Below are positions 56,305 to 64,000 of a stretch of DNA of 64,000 nt, one piece after another (position 1 is the first letter of the stretch; each line of letters begins with the position of its first letter). The notes below the pieces were generated by a model. That model did no database searches. It was not told the origin of the DNA and saw nothing but the letters and a program-made list of their open reading frames with translations. This DNA comes from Pseudomonas sp. GV071. GTDB lineage: Bacteria; Pseudomonadota; Gammaproteobacteria; Pseudomonadales; Pseudomonadaceae. The stretch lies in the NCBI RefSeq assembly GCF_003050835.1, contig NZ_QAOJ01000003.1:372001-436000 (forward strand). Direction: 5' to 3'. Both the position numbers and the translations under genes were made by a program.

Positions 56305-57135
56305 ATGCGCGTTTTGCTGTTCTGTTTGCTCTGCCTCGCCCTGCCCGCCCACGCCGACAGCTACATCAGCCGACTGCTGAACAAACCGGTGCCCGGCGGC
56401 GTGGCGGTGGTCGACCTCGGCGCCGGCAACGGTACACCGACGGCCAGCTACCAAGGCAAACCAGTGCTGGTGGTGCATGAACAGGGACAACGCTGGCTGG
56501 CGATTGTCGGGGTGCCGCTGAGCAGCAAGGCTGGCAGCCAGAGCCTCGTCGCCAAGGATGCCAGCGGCAACCGCACCCTCAGTTTCACCGTGGGCAGCAA
56601 GCATTACGCCGAGCAGCGCATTACCTTGAAGAACCAGCGCCAGGTCAACCCGAACCCGGCCGATCTCAAACGCATCGAGAAAGAACTGGCCGAGCAAACC
56701 CGCGCCTACCAGCGCTTCAGCCCCGGCACGCCAAGCAACCTGCTGCTGGACAAGCCGGTCAACGGCCCGCTGTCGAGCCGCTTCGGTGTACGGCGTTTTT
56801 TCAATGGCGAGGAACGCAATCCGCACGCAGGGCTGGATTTTGCCGTGGCTGCCGGCACACCGATCAAGACGCCGGCGGCGGGTAAGGTAATTCTGATCGG
56901 CAACTACTTCTTCAATGGCAATACGGTGTTCGTCGATCACGGCCAGGGTTTTATCAGCATGTTCTGCCACATGTCGAAAATCGACGTGAAGCTCGGTCAG
57001 CAGTTGGCCCGTGGCGGCGTAGTCGGCAAGGTCGGTTCCACCGGCCGAGCCACCGGGCCGCACATGCACTGGAATATCAGCTTGAATGACGTGCGCGTGG
57101 ACCCGGCAATTTTTATCGGTGCCTTTGAGCCGTAA
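56305..57135 (+). CDS. M23-family peptidoglycan endopeptidase
   Basis: A 276-residue secreted LytM-type zinc peptidase. Signal peptide MRVLLFCLLCLALPAHA, a beta-rich domain (about 20-110), a short coiled region, then the M23 domain with zinc ligands in NPHAGLDFAVAAGTPI (H-x3-D) and GPHMHWNISL (H-x-H) near residues 172-179 and 252-256. It should cut peptide cross-links in peptidoglycan, or act as an amidase activator if inactive, but all ligands are present. The ATG at 56305 is chosen because AGG sits correctly upstream. It follows xseA by 27 bp and may be co-transcribed. Confidence 0.88.
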   Translation: MRVLLFCLLCLALPAHADSYISRLLNKPVPGGVAVVDLGAGNGTPTASYQGKPVLVVHEQGQRWLAIVGVPLSSKAGSQSLVAKDASGNRTLSFTVGSKHYAEQRITLKNQRQVNPNPADLKRIEKELAEQTRAYQRFSPGTPSNLLLDKPVNGPLSSRFGVRRFFNGEERNPHAGLDFAVAAGTPIKTPAAGKVILIGNYFFNGNTVFVDHGQGFISMFCHMSKIDVKLGQQLARGGVVGKVGSTGRATGPHMHWNISLNDVRVDPAIFIGAFEP

Positions 57136-57164
57136 CACCGTGAACCCACCATTCATGAATCGTT

Positions 57165-57238
57165 GGGCTTCGCTTTGCTCAACCCAACCTACGCCACTCG
57201 CCTGTAGGTCGGGTTGAGCCAGCGGCGAAGCCCAACAA
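57165..57238. repeat. GTAGGTTGGGTTGAGC-family repeat pair, copy 3 (tail to tail)
   Basis: ATCGTTGGGCTTCGCTTTGC then TCAACCCAACCTAC, followed 14 bp on by GTAGGTCGGGTTGAGCCAGC and GAAGCCCAAC. The same two arms as at 30186 and 38195, but with the GTAG ends facing inward. Confidence 0.8.
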
Positions 57239-57258
57239 CCCGCTGGCACAGGACGATG

Positions 57259-58524
57259 ATGACCATGGAACAGCACTACGACGCCGCCGTGCAGTGGCTG
57301 GAACGTTTTCCCTACCTGTACAGCCTGACCGCCCTGATCATGCTGCTGTGCGCAGCGTTTCTGGCCAACTGGCTGATCAAGCGGGTGCTGGTGCGCGGCT
57401 TCTACCGCCTGCTGCGCGCCTCGCACCTGGGCCAGGACAAGGCGCTGGCGCGCTCGCACATCATTTCCCGCCTGGCCAACGTGGTGCCGGCGCTGATTCT
57501 GGCCAACGGCGTGGAGCTGATTCCCGACCTGCCGCACGCCCTGATCACGGTGACCCGCAATGTCTGCGGCGCCTTTATCGTGCTGACCATTGCCCTGGCC
57601 GTCGCCGGCATGCTGACGCTCGCCAATTCCTTGTACGAACGCCGCCCCGACGCCCACTTGCGACCGATCAAGGGCTACTTCCAAGTGGTGAAAATCGTCA
57701 TCTACGCCGTCGCCACGGTGCTGATGATCGCTACCCTGGTGGACCGCTCGCCGCTGATTCTGCTCTCCGGTCTCGGCGCCATGGCCGCTGTGCTGCTGCT
57801 GATTTTCCAGGACACCTTGCTGTCGCTGGTGGCCAGCGTGCAGATCTCCTCCAACGACATCATCCGCGTCGGCGACTGGATCGAGATGCCGCAATTGAAT
57901 GCCGATGGCGACGTGATCGATATCGCCCTGCACACGGTAAAAGTGCAGAACTGGGACAAAACCATCACCACCATTCCCACCAAGCGCTTTATCACCGACT
58001 CATTCAAGAACTGGCGCGGCATGCAGGAAGCCGGCGGCCGACGGATCAAGCGCAGCCTGCACCTGGACCAGAACAGCGTGCACTTTCTGAGCCCCGAGGA
58101 AATCGAGCACCTGCGCCAGTTCAAGCTGCTGGCGCCGTACCTGAAGAGCAAGGAAAGCGAGCTGATGAGCTGGAACAGTCAGCTGGAAGAACCGCTGCGG
58201 GTGGCGGTGAACACCCGCCGGGTCACCAACATCGGCACCTTCCGCGCCTATGTGGAGAACTACCTGCGCCAGCACAACGGCATCCGTCAGGACATGACCT
58301 TGCTGGTGCGCCAGCTCAGCCCATTGGCCGACGGCCTGCCGCTGGAGCTGTATTGCTTCACCAACACCACCGCCTGGGTGCCCTACGAAGCGATCCAGTC
58401 GGACATCTTCGACCATATGCTGGCGATTCTTCCGGAGTTCGGTTTGCGCGTGTTCCAGCATCCAAGCGGGGCGGATATGCGTGCCGCATTGAGCAGAAGC
58501 GGGCTACCCGAAACAAACGAGTAA
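57259..58524 (+). CDS. MscS-family mechanosensitive channel, YbdG-like
   Basis: A 421-residue membrane channel. About five hydrophobic segments (residues 10-190) lead to the MscS pore region and beta domain: LLSGLGAMAAVLLLIFQDTL (about 160-179), then SNDIIRVGDWIEMPQLNADG, VQNWDKTITTIPTKRFITDS and FKNWRGMQEAGGRRIKRSL. These match E. coli YbdG along most of its length (YbdG 415 residues), a channel with weak conductance that helps under mild osmotic downshock. ATGs at 57256, 57259 and 57265 are all in frame; AGGA at 57250 best suits the last two. Confidence 0.88.
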   Translation: MTMEQHYDAAVQWLERFPYLYSLTALIMLLCAAFLANWLIKRVLVRGFYRLLRASHLGQDKALARSHIISRLANVVPALILANGVELIPDLPHALITVTRNVCGAFIVLTIALAVAGMLTLANSLYERRPDAHLRPIKGYFQVVKIVIYAVATVLMIATLVDRSPLILLSGLGAMAAVLLLIFQDTLLSLVASVQISSNDIIRVGDWIEMPQLNADGDVIDIALHTVKVQNWDKTITTIPTKRFITDSFKNWRGMQEAGGRRIKRSLHLDQNSVHFLSPEEIEHLRQFKLLAPYLKSKESELMSWNSQLEEPLRVAVNTRRVTNIGTFRAYVENYLRQHNGIRQDMTLLVRQLSPLADGLPLELYCFTNTTAWVPYEAIQSDIFDHMLAILPEFGLRVFQHPSGADMRAALSRSGLPETNE

Positions 58525-58527
58525 CCC

Positions 58528-58596
58528 TGTGGGAGGAGCTTTAGCCGCGATGTTTTTAACAGATCAAAGGCGTCGCGGCTTAAGCCCCTCCCACAA
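58528..58596. repeat. REPIN, GTGGGAGGAGCTTTAGCCGCGA variant
   Basis: Two inverted REP units (TGTGGGAGGAGCTTTAGCCG and CGGCTTAAGCCCCTCCCACA) lie after the YbdG-like gene. The remaining gap to leuA holds the leader described next. Confidence 0.85.
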
Positions 58597-58728
58597 TGAC
58601 TGCGCAATAATTGTGAACACCACTGTGCTGCCGAGAGAATAAATCTCGCAAAAACCCAAGTATCGCCACGAACCACCAATTTTTCGTCCAAGCTTGCCAT
58701 ATTCAACCCAAGCAAATAGGGTTAACGC

Positions 58729-58806
58729 ATGAAAACGCCCCATACCCTCATTCTGCTGCGCCAACACGCCTGCCTGTGCCTGGTCAGTCCGCGACTGCAA
58801 AGCTGA
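58729..58806 (+). CDS. Candidate 25-residue leader peptide of leuA
   Basis: ATG-to-TGA frame of 25 codons encoding MKTPHTLILLRQHACLCLVS then PRLQS, 90 bp ahead of leuA. Six of 25 residues are Leu, including a Leu-Ile-Leu-Leu run and a Cys-Leu-Cys-Leu run, as expected of an attenuation or uORF control peptide for a leucine gene. TAGGG lies nine bases before the ATG. Near its end GTCAG/CTGAC and CAGTC/GACTG can form competing short hairpins. I found no Rho-independent terminator after it, so classical attenuation is not shown; control by ribosome stalling or Rho is possible. Confidence 0.45.
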   Translation: MKTPHTLILLRQHACLCLVSPRLQS

Positions 58807-58896
58807 CTGCTCACCTCGCCCCGCACTACTCTTTATCAAAAGCAGTTTCACCGGTCGGCCACCCTCATCTGGCCACGCTACTTAAAGGACTTCGCC

Positions 58897-60573
58897 ATGA
58901 GCATGCTCAAAGATCCGTCGAACAAATACCGCGCCTTCACCCCGATCAACATTCCCGACCGCACCTGGCCGAGCAAGGTGATCGACAAGGCGCCGATCTG
59001 GCTGAGCACCGACCTGCGTGATGGCAACCAGTCGCTGATCGAGCCGATGGATGCCGACAAGAAAATGCGTTTCTTCAAGACCCTGCTGGCCGTGGGCTTG
59101 AAGGAAATCGAAGTGGGCTTTCCGTCCGCCTCGCAAACTGACTTCGACTTCGTGCGTGAGCTGATCGAAGGCGGCCACATTCCCGATGACGTCACCATTC
59201 AGGTACTGACCCAGGCCCGTGAAGACCTGATCGAGCGCACCTTCGAGTCGCTCAAGGGCGCCAAGAAAGCCATCGTTCACTACTACAACGCCTGCGCGCC
59301 GAGCTTCCGCCGCATCGTCTTCAACCAGGACAAGAACGGCGTGAAAGAAATCGCCGTGCACGCCGGGCAGATCATCAAGCGCCTGGCCGACGCCGCGCCG
59401 GAAACCCAGTGGGGTTTCGAGTACTCGCCGGAAGTTTTCAGCTCCACCGAAATCGATTTTTCCGTCGAGGTGTGCAACGCGGTAATCGCCGTGTTCCAAC
59501 CCACCCCGGCCAAGCCGCTGATTCTCAACCTGCCGGCGACCATCGAAAACGCCACGCCGAACAACTACGCCGACCAGATCGAATGGTTCTGCCGTCATGT
59601 TGATCGCCGTGACAGCGTGCTGATCAGCCTGCACACCCACAACGACCGTGGCACCGGCGTGGCCGCCACCGAGTTGGGCCTGATGGCCGGCGCCGACCGC
59701 GTGGAAGGTTGCCTGTTCGGCAACGGCGAGCGCACCGGCAACGTCTGTCTGGTGACCGTGGCGCTGAACCTCTACACCCAGGGCATCGACCCACAGCTGG
59801 ATTTCTCCGACATCGACACCGTGCGCAAGGTGGTGGAAGACTGCAACCAGCTGCCGGTGCACCCGCGTCACCCCTATGTCGGCGACCTGGTCCACACCGC
59901 GTTCTCCGGCTCGCACCAAGATGCGATCCGCAAAGGTTTCACCCAGCAGAAAGCCGATGGTGTGTGGGAAGTGCCGTACCTGCCGATCGACCCGGCCGAC
60001 ATCGGCCGCAGCTACGAGGCGGTGATTCGCGTCAACAGCCAGTCGGGCAAAGGCGGCATCACCTTCCTGCTCGAACAGGAATATGGCATTAGCCTGCCGC
60101 GCCGCATGCAGATCGAATTCAGCCAAGTGGTGCAGAAAGAAACCGATCGCCTCGGCCTGGAAATGACCGCCGAGCAAATCTACGCCCTGCTGCAGAACGA
60201 GTACCTGCAAGCCGACAGCCCGTATGTGCTGAAGAGCCATCGCCTGCAGGAAGAGAACGGCATCTGCAACGTCGATATCGACGTCACCGTCAGCGGTGAA
60301 CTGCGCCGCAAACACGGCACTGGCAAAGGCCCACTGGAAGCCCTGGTCGCCTCGCTGCCGCGCAACCTGGAGATCATCGATTACCACGAACACGCCATCG
60401 GTGCAGGTGCCAATGCCAAGGCCGCTGCCTATATCGAAGTGCGCCTGGACGGTGGCCGTCCGGTGTTCGGCGTCGGCATCGACGAAAACATCACCACCGC
60501 CAGCTTCCGTGCCCTGTTCAGCGCCCTCAACCGCGCGCTGAAACAGGCCGAGGAAAACAGCCAGGCGGCGTGA
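58897..60573 (+). CDS. leuA: 2-isopropylmalate synthase
   Basis: A 558-residue enzyme that condenses 2-oxoisovalerate with acetyl-CoA, the first step to leucine. It is the long (LeuA type 2) form starting [26 protein letters not shown] metallolyase barrel with [20 protein letters not shown] (about residues 41-60) and [20 protein letters not shown] (about 249-268, metal-binding HxH), and a C-terminal LeuA regulatory domain (about 425-555) that binds leucine for feedback inhibition. AAAGGA lies eight bases before the ATG. It is monocistronic with a strong terminator. Confidence 0.97.
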   Translation: MSMLKDPSNKYRAFTPINIPDRTWPSKVIDKAPIWLSTDLRDGNQSLIEPMDADKKMRFFKTLLAVGLKEIEVGFPSASQTDFDFVRELIEGGHIPDDVTIQVLTQAREDLIERTFESLKGAKKAIVHYYNACAPSFRRIVFNQDKNGVKEIAVHAGQIIKRLADAAPETQWGFEYSPEVFSSTEIDFSVEVCNAVIAVFQPTPAKPLILNLPATIENATPNNYADQIEWFCRHVDRRDSVLISLHTHNDRGTGVAATELGLMAGADRVEGCLFGNGERTGNVCLVTVALNLYTQGIDPQLDFSDIDTVRKVVEDCNQLPVHPRHPYVGDLVHTAFSGSHQDAIRKGFTQQKADGVWEVPYLPIDPADIGRSYEAVIRVNSQSGKGGITFLLEQEYGISLPRRMQIEFSQVVQKETDRLGLEMTAEQIYALLQNEYLQADSPYVLKSHRLQEENGICNVDIDVTVSGELRRKHGTGKGPLEALVASLPRNLEIIDYHEHAIGAGANAKAAAYIEVRLDGGRPVFGVGIDENITTASFRALFSALNRALKQAEENSQAA

Positions 60574-60587
60574 TTTCCAAGCGGTAA

Positions 60588-60624
60588 GCAAAAAGGGCGC
60601 CCGGTAACGAGCGCCCTTTTTTTG
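60588..60624 (+). terminator. Rho-independent terminator of leuA
   Basis: AAAAGGGCGC / GCGCCCTTTT with a 10-base loop and a T-run, 18 bp after the stop. Confidence 0.9.
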
Positions 60625-60817
60625 TCTGCGCAGTTTGCTAGCCGCGCGTAGAAAAGCAAAAACTCGAGGCTTCAGCCTCGATGTTTGTTGATCGCGCCAG
60701 CCCAGGCCTTTGTATCGATCAGCGTACAAAACACCAACCAAACCGATACCCGCAGACATTCTGGCAATACAAACGCTCGGCACACTCGCGCCTCCATTTC
60801 CTACTTGCGTGAAGCCT

Positions 60818-61348
60818 ATGTCTGTATCGGCTGATTTCACTGTTGCCGCGATTTACCGCAGACACCCCAAGGCGCAAGGCGCGTTCACCCTGATCGAGAT
60901 GCTGATTGTGGTGGTATTGCTGGCGATTTTTGCCGCCATCGCCATCCCCAGCTTCAGCCGCCTGACCCACAACAACCAGGCGCTGACCGCCGCCAACGAA
61001 CTGTATTCGGTGCTGCAGTACGCCCGCAGCGAAGCACTTAGCCGTGGCCGTGGTGTCACCGTCAGCGTGACCGCCAGTGACGCCTGGGCCGGCGAGATCA
61101 CGGTGAAAGCCGGCAGTGAAACCTTGCGTCACTACGCCAAGGGCCTGTTCGGCAAAGCCAGCGCCAGCAGCTCGCTGACCACCCTGACCTTCTGCCCCGG
61201 CTTCGTCGCCGCCAGCACCTGCAGCAACGGCGCGCTCAGCAGTCCGCCGACCATCACCGTGGGCTATGCCGACGACAGCTCGGTGACCACCCGCACAATC
61301 AAGGTACTTGCCAGTGGCCAGATCTCCCGCCCCGCCCTCAGCCAGTAA
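60818..61348 (+). CDS. GspH/FimT-family minor pseudopilin (FimT/FimU-like)
   Basis: A 176-residue type IV minor pilin. The prepilin peptidase site is G-AFTLIEMLIVVVLLAIFA (about residues 21-40) after a basic leader; the glutamate at +5 is present. The rest is a GspH-type globular domain with two cysteines (CPGF and STCSN). It would help start pilus assembly with PilV, PilW and PilX. I chose the ATG at 60818; the frame is open 36 codons upstream without a match. It heads the minor pilin operon, whose next gene overlaps it. Confidence 0.85.
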   Translation: MSVSADFTVAAIYRRHPKAQGAFTLIEMLIVVVLLAIFAAIAIPSFSRLTHNNQALTAANELYSVLQYARSEALSRGRGVTVSVTASDAWAGEITVKAGSETLRHYAKGLFGKASASSSLTTLTFCPGFVAASTCSNGALSSPPTITVGYADDSSVTTRTIKVLASGQISRPALSQ

Positions 61349-61892
61349 ATTTCCCCGCCCTGCGGCCGTGGCCGGTTTCAGCATGATCGAAGTGCTGATC
61401 GGCCTGCTGGTGCTGTGCATCGGCGTGCTCGGCATGGTCTCGCTGCAGACCCACGGCTTGCAGCTTTCGCAAAGCGCCAACCAACGCAGCACCGCGGTGA
61501 TGCTGGCCCAGGACCTGGTGGAGATGATGCGCAGCAACCCCGACGCCACGCTCAACGCCGCCAACCTGTTCAGCAACACCTCCGGTTACTACAAGGCCGC
61601 CGGCAGCGAGTTCGCCAGCACCAGCGTGGCCAACTGCGCCGGTCTCGATCGCAGTGCCGGCGGCAGCGCCATCGCCAGCCAGGACCTGGGCTGCTGGCTG
61701 CAGGAAGTGCAAAGCCTGCTGCCAGTCACCAGCGGCCTGCTCAAAGGCAACTTCACCATCTGCCCGAGCAAGCAGGAAAACAGCTGCGCCAGCGGTTCCA
61801 GTTCGGTGGTGATGATCCAGATGGCCTGGCAAGACAAGAGCGGCGACTGCACCGATGGCATCTGCTACTACCGCCTGCGAGCCGAACTATGA
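61314..61892 (+). CDS. pilV: PilV, type IV pilus minor pilin
   Basis: A 192-residue minor pilin. Prepilin site AVAG-FSMIEVLIGLLVLCI (about residues 20-38) with the +5 Glu. I place the start at the GTG at 61314, which has AAGGT eight bases before it and lies 35 bp inside the upstream gene; a TTG at 61308 is too near that site. The globular part has several cysteines (NCAG, GCWL, ICPS, NSCAS, DCTDGICYY). Its stop overlaps the pilW start as ATGA. Confidence 0.82.
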   Translation: MARSPAPPSASKFPRPAAVAGFSMIEVLIGLLVLCIGVLGMVSLQTHGLQLSQSANQRSTAVMLAQDLVEMMRSNPDATLNAANLFSNTSGYYKAAGSEFASTSVANCAGLDRSAGGSAIASQDLGCWLQEVQSLLPVTSGLLKGNFTICPSKQENSCASGSSSVVMIQMAWQDKSGDCTDGICYYRLRAEL

Positions 61893-62611
61893 ACCAGAGT
61901 CTTATCCGTCAGCGCGGCCTGTCGTTGATCGAGCTGATGGTCGCCATGCTGATCAGCACGTTCATGATCCTTGGCGCCACCCAGGTGTACATCGATAACC
62001 AGCGCACCTACCAGTTCCAGCAAGGCCAGAGCAGCAACCAGAATCTGGGGCGGATGATTCAGCTGCTGCTCGAACAGCAACTGGCGCGTACCGGCTACCG
62101 GGCTGAACCGCTGCTGACCACCAGCCTCTCCAGCGCCTTCCCGGCCCTGGCCAGCAGCAACGGTTGCCCGGCGTTCAGCGCCGGCCAGACGTTGCTGTTG
62201 AGCAGTGACAACGCTGGCGTGTGTTTCCGCTACCAGGGCTCGGCCGATGGCGCCGACCTCAATTGCCTGGGCAACAAGATCGCTGCCGGGGTGGCGGTGC
62301 TTAGCCGCATCAGTTTTGTCAGCAGCACCACCGCCGGTGCCGGCAGCCTGACCTGCTCGGTCGGCGGGGTGAGCACCACCCTGGTCGACGGCCTGGCCGA
62401 CTTCGTGCTGTTCAAGCTGCCCAGCAGCAGTGGCTCGGCCCAGGGCCTGCGTTATGCCGCGCTGCTCACCAGCAGCAAGACCCTGCGCGATGGGGTTGCC
62501 ACCAGCGTGCTCGATCAGTGGCAAAGCCTGAGCGGCAAGACCCGCAGCAGCGACCAGTACCTGTACCAGATCAGCCAGGGCAGCGTGGCCCTGAGGAACC
62601 TGATGCCATGA
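61889..62611 (+). CDS. pilW: PilW, type IV pilus minor pilin
   Basis: A 240-residue minor pilin with prepilin site RQRG-LSLIELMVAMLISTFM (about residues 8-26) and the +5 Glu. The globular half carries cysteines in NGCPAF, GVCFRY, LNCLGN and LTCSVGG and the FVLFKLP region expected of PilW. Translationally coupled to both neighbours: it overlaps pilV by four bases and pilX by four bases. Confidence 0.85.
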   Translation: MNQSLIRQRGLSLIELMVAMLISTFMILGATQVYIDNQRTYQFQQGQSSNQNLGRMIQLLLEQQLARTGYRAEPLLTTSLSSAFPALASSNGCPAFSAGQTLLLSSDNAGVCFRYQGSADGADLNCLGNKIAAGVAVLSRISFVSSTTAGAGSLTCSVGGVSTTLVDGLADFVLFKLPSSSGSAQGLRYAALLTSSKTLRDGVATSVLDQWQSLSGKTRSSDQYLYQISQGSVALRNLMP

Positions 62612-63177
62612 GCACCCACCTCCCCTCCAAGCAACAGGGCGCCGCCCTGCTGGTCGCCCTGGTGATGCTGCTGTTGATCACTTTGCTGGCCACTTCCAGC
62701 CTGCGCGACAGCACGTTGCAGAACCGCATGAGCGGCAGCGTCGCCGAACGCCAGCATGCCGCCAATGCCGCCGAGTCGGCCTTGCGTGAAGGCGAACGGC
62801 GCCTGCAGGCGCTGGCCAATACCGGGGTCAGCAGCCAGGGTGCGGCGGACTGCAGCGCCAGCATCGGCGCCCTCGCTGGCAGCGTCGGCAACCTGTGCGT
62901 GCTGTCCACCGACCGCTTCGCCACCAGCACTGTCGCTGGCACCGACTGGTGGACTGCCGCCACCTATGCCACCGACTACCTGGGCTCCGACGGCGCCTCC
63001 AGTTTCAACAGCACGCCGCGTTGGAATGCTGCCTACATCGGCACCTCGACCACTGACCTGGAAACCCTGCAACAGGGTAAAGGCACCTACTTCTACCGCG
63101 TCAGCGCGGCCGCTCGGGCCGACGGAAAACGCTTTCCCGTTGTCCGCCAGAGCGTCTACAGGATTACCGTGCAATGA
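62608..63177 (+). CDS. pilX: PilX, type IV pilus minor pilin
   Basis: A 189-residue protein with the PilX_N pattern SKQQGAALLVALVMLLLITL (about residues 7-26) and NRMSGSVAERQHAANAAESA just after it, which is highly characteristic. The PilD cleavage site is QQG-AALLV and lacks the +5 Glu, as is normal for PilX/GspK-type pilins at the pilus tip. Its stop overlaps the pilY1 ATG. Confidence 0.85.
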   Translation: MSTHLPSKQQGAALLVALVMLLLITLLATSSLRDSTLQNRMSGSVAERQHAANAAESALREGERRLQALANTGVSSQGAADCSASIGALAGSVGNLCVLSTDRFATSTVAGTDWWTAATYATDYLGSDGASSFNSTPRWNAAYIGTSTTDLETLQQGKGTYFYRVSAAARADGKRFPVVRQSVYRITVQ

Positions 63178-64000
63178 CTTATCGCCGCCCTTCGCTGTCC
63201 CTGCTTTCGCCTCTGTTGTTCCTGGCTGCGCTGCATGTCAGCCCGGCGGCGGCCACCGCGCTGAACCTCAGCCAGGTGCCACTGTTCCTCACCGAAGGGG
63301 TGGCGCCGAACATCATGGTCACCATCGATAACTCGGGGAGCATGAAGTGGGCGTTCGCGCCGGACGGCATGAACCCCACCACCGGTTCAACGTACAACGG
63401 CTACACCGCCGAGCAGGTGCGCACCAGCCGCCGAGCCAAATCCGCGGCATTCAACCCGCTGTACTACAACCCGGCGGTCACCTACACCGCGCCCTACAGC
63501 GTTACCTACAGCAACGGCACGACCACCACCACGCCGCTGACCACCAGTTTCACGGCGGCCTACGTCAACGGTTTCAAGAGCGCGCGCGGTAGCCTCAACC
63601 TGTCCAGCGGTTACATGGTCAGTTGGGACTACGACACCAGTCGTGGCACCACGGCGGCTTCCAGCAGCAACTCGACCTACTGGTCGTACAGCAACTACGC
63701 CAGCTACTCGAGCCCGGACAAGGTCTACTACCTGGCGGCCAACCCGTCGGCCGATTTCGGCTCGACCACGACCACCAGCACGTCCTCAAGTAGCGCAGCC
63801 ACCAGTTACAGCACCAGCACCACGTCCACCAGCTCCCAGAGCATCAGCAGCGGCGGCTCCTACAAGGTGACCAAGTCAGGCAGCACCTGCAGCGTCACCT
63901 TCACCAACCCCAGCACGGCGTCGACCACCGACACCAGCACCGATAGCACCACCAGTGCTACCACCAAGGTCGTGACCACCACCACCGTCAATTACTCGGC
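63174..64000 (+). CDS. pilY1: PilY1, pilus tip adhesin/mechanosensor, N-terminal part (runs off right edge)
   Basis: At least 275 residues, open to the end of the window. Signal peptide (LSLLSPLLFLAALHVSPAAA), then LNLSQVPLFLTEGVAPNIMV and the von Willebrand A-type metal site TIDNSGSM (about residues 53-60), followed by the PilY1 segment AFNPLYYNPAVTY. This N-terminal region of PilY1 supports surface sensing and virulence signalling. From about residue 197 the chain becomes a long Ser/Thr-rich, low-complexity stretch (with one Cys) still running at the window end. The calcium-binding beta-propeller would lie outside. It starts four bases inside pilX. Confidence 0.88.
   Translation, partial: MTYRRPSLSLLSPLLFLAALHVSPAAATALNLSQVPLFLTEGVAPNIMVTIDNSGSMKWAFAPDGMNPTTGSTYNGYTAEQVRTSRRAKSAAFNPLYYNPAVTYTAPYSVTYSNGTTTTTPLTTSFTAAYVNGFKSARGSLNLSSGYMVSWDYDTSRGTTAASSSNSTYWSYSNYASYSSPDKVYYLAANPSADFGSTTTTSTSSSSAATSYSTSTTSTSSQSISSGGSYKVTKSGSTCSVTFTNPSTASTTDTSTDSTTSATTKVVTTTTVNYS

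Noticed and set aside
58882..60840. A 652-codon open frame antisense to leuA
   Set aside because: Mirror of a certain leuA gene; composition shows it is the complement of coding sequence.

Overview
The window looks like a chromosomal segment of a Pseudomonas (Gammaproteobacteria). It is GC-rich, with very little space between genes. Its core gene order (wsp genes; recJ; thrC-hom-dsbC-xerD; rplS-trmD-rimM-rpsP-ffh; purT; purL-mltF-tadA; guaA-guaB; xseA; leuA) is, from memory, the order found around these genes in P. aeruginosa. The intergenic spaces carry many REP/REPIN palindromes typical of the genus. I cannot name the species. I saw no tRNA, rRNA, CRISPR, prophage or transposase gene.

Layout. 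1-2397 (reverse): start of a Wsp chemosensory operon (wspA, wspB, partial wspC). 2928-4913: a HAF-repeat autotransporter. 5308-15499: a polyamine/GABA-type catabolic island: LysR regulator, a PatD-like aldehyde dehydrogenase, ydcS-ydcT-ydcU-ydcV (ABC importer), patD and an APC permease. 15763-17923: a periplasmic NMT1/THI5-like sensor fused to a GGDEF domain, and a small acidic protein. 18010-22753: recJ, yaeQ, a CaiB-type CoA transferase and a periplasmic solute-binding-like protein. 22941-27529 (reverse): thrC-hom, dsbC, xerD. 27614-30189: a cation/proton antiporter and a membrane-anchored MshEN (c-di-GMP-binding fold) protein. 30343-34399 (reverse): thioesterase, rplS-trmD-rimM-rpsP, ffh. 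34556-38198: ccsA/ypjD-like, a CNNM/CorB-like protein and an MFS symporter. 38354-40941 (reverse): nudix, gamma-carbonic anhydrase, DUF1289, purT. 41116-43099: nudix, YkuD, a NIF3/CutA-like domain, a CDGSH protein. 43113-54097: purL, mltF, tadA, multicopper oxidase, guaA-guaB. 54263-60573: zinc-ribbon protein, xseA, M23 peptidase, YbdG-like channel, leuA. 60818-64000: type IV pilus minor pilin operon (fimT/U-like, pilV, pilW, pilX, partial pilY1).

How they work together. Two themes stand out. One is amine use: the ydc importer plus two gamma-aminobutyraldehyde dehydrogenase-like enzymes and a permease would take up putrescine-like compounds and oxidise the aldehyde to GABA. The other is surface behaviour and c-di-GMP: Wsp controls a diguanylate cyclase, the NMT1-GGDEF fusion should make c-di-GMP in response to a periplasmic ligand, the MshEN protein has a textbook c-di-GMP-binding motif, and the PilY1/minor pilin operon makes the pilus tip. 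The rest is housekeeping: purine, threonine and leucine synthesis, ribosome and SRP, DNA repair and envelope care.

The most interesting signals are the 220-residue MshEN protein with its upstream hairpin, REPIN arms whose GTAG end supplies the stop codons of convergent genes, a family of large palindromic elements (three copies, one with a perfect 15-bp terminal inverted repeat), a CDGSH-like protein whose first cluster motif ends in Cys instead of His, and a 25-codon leader-peptide candidate ahead of leuA.
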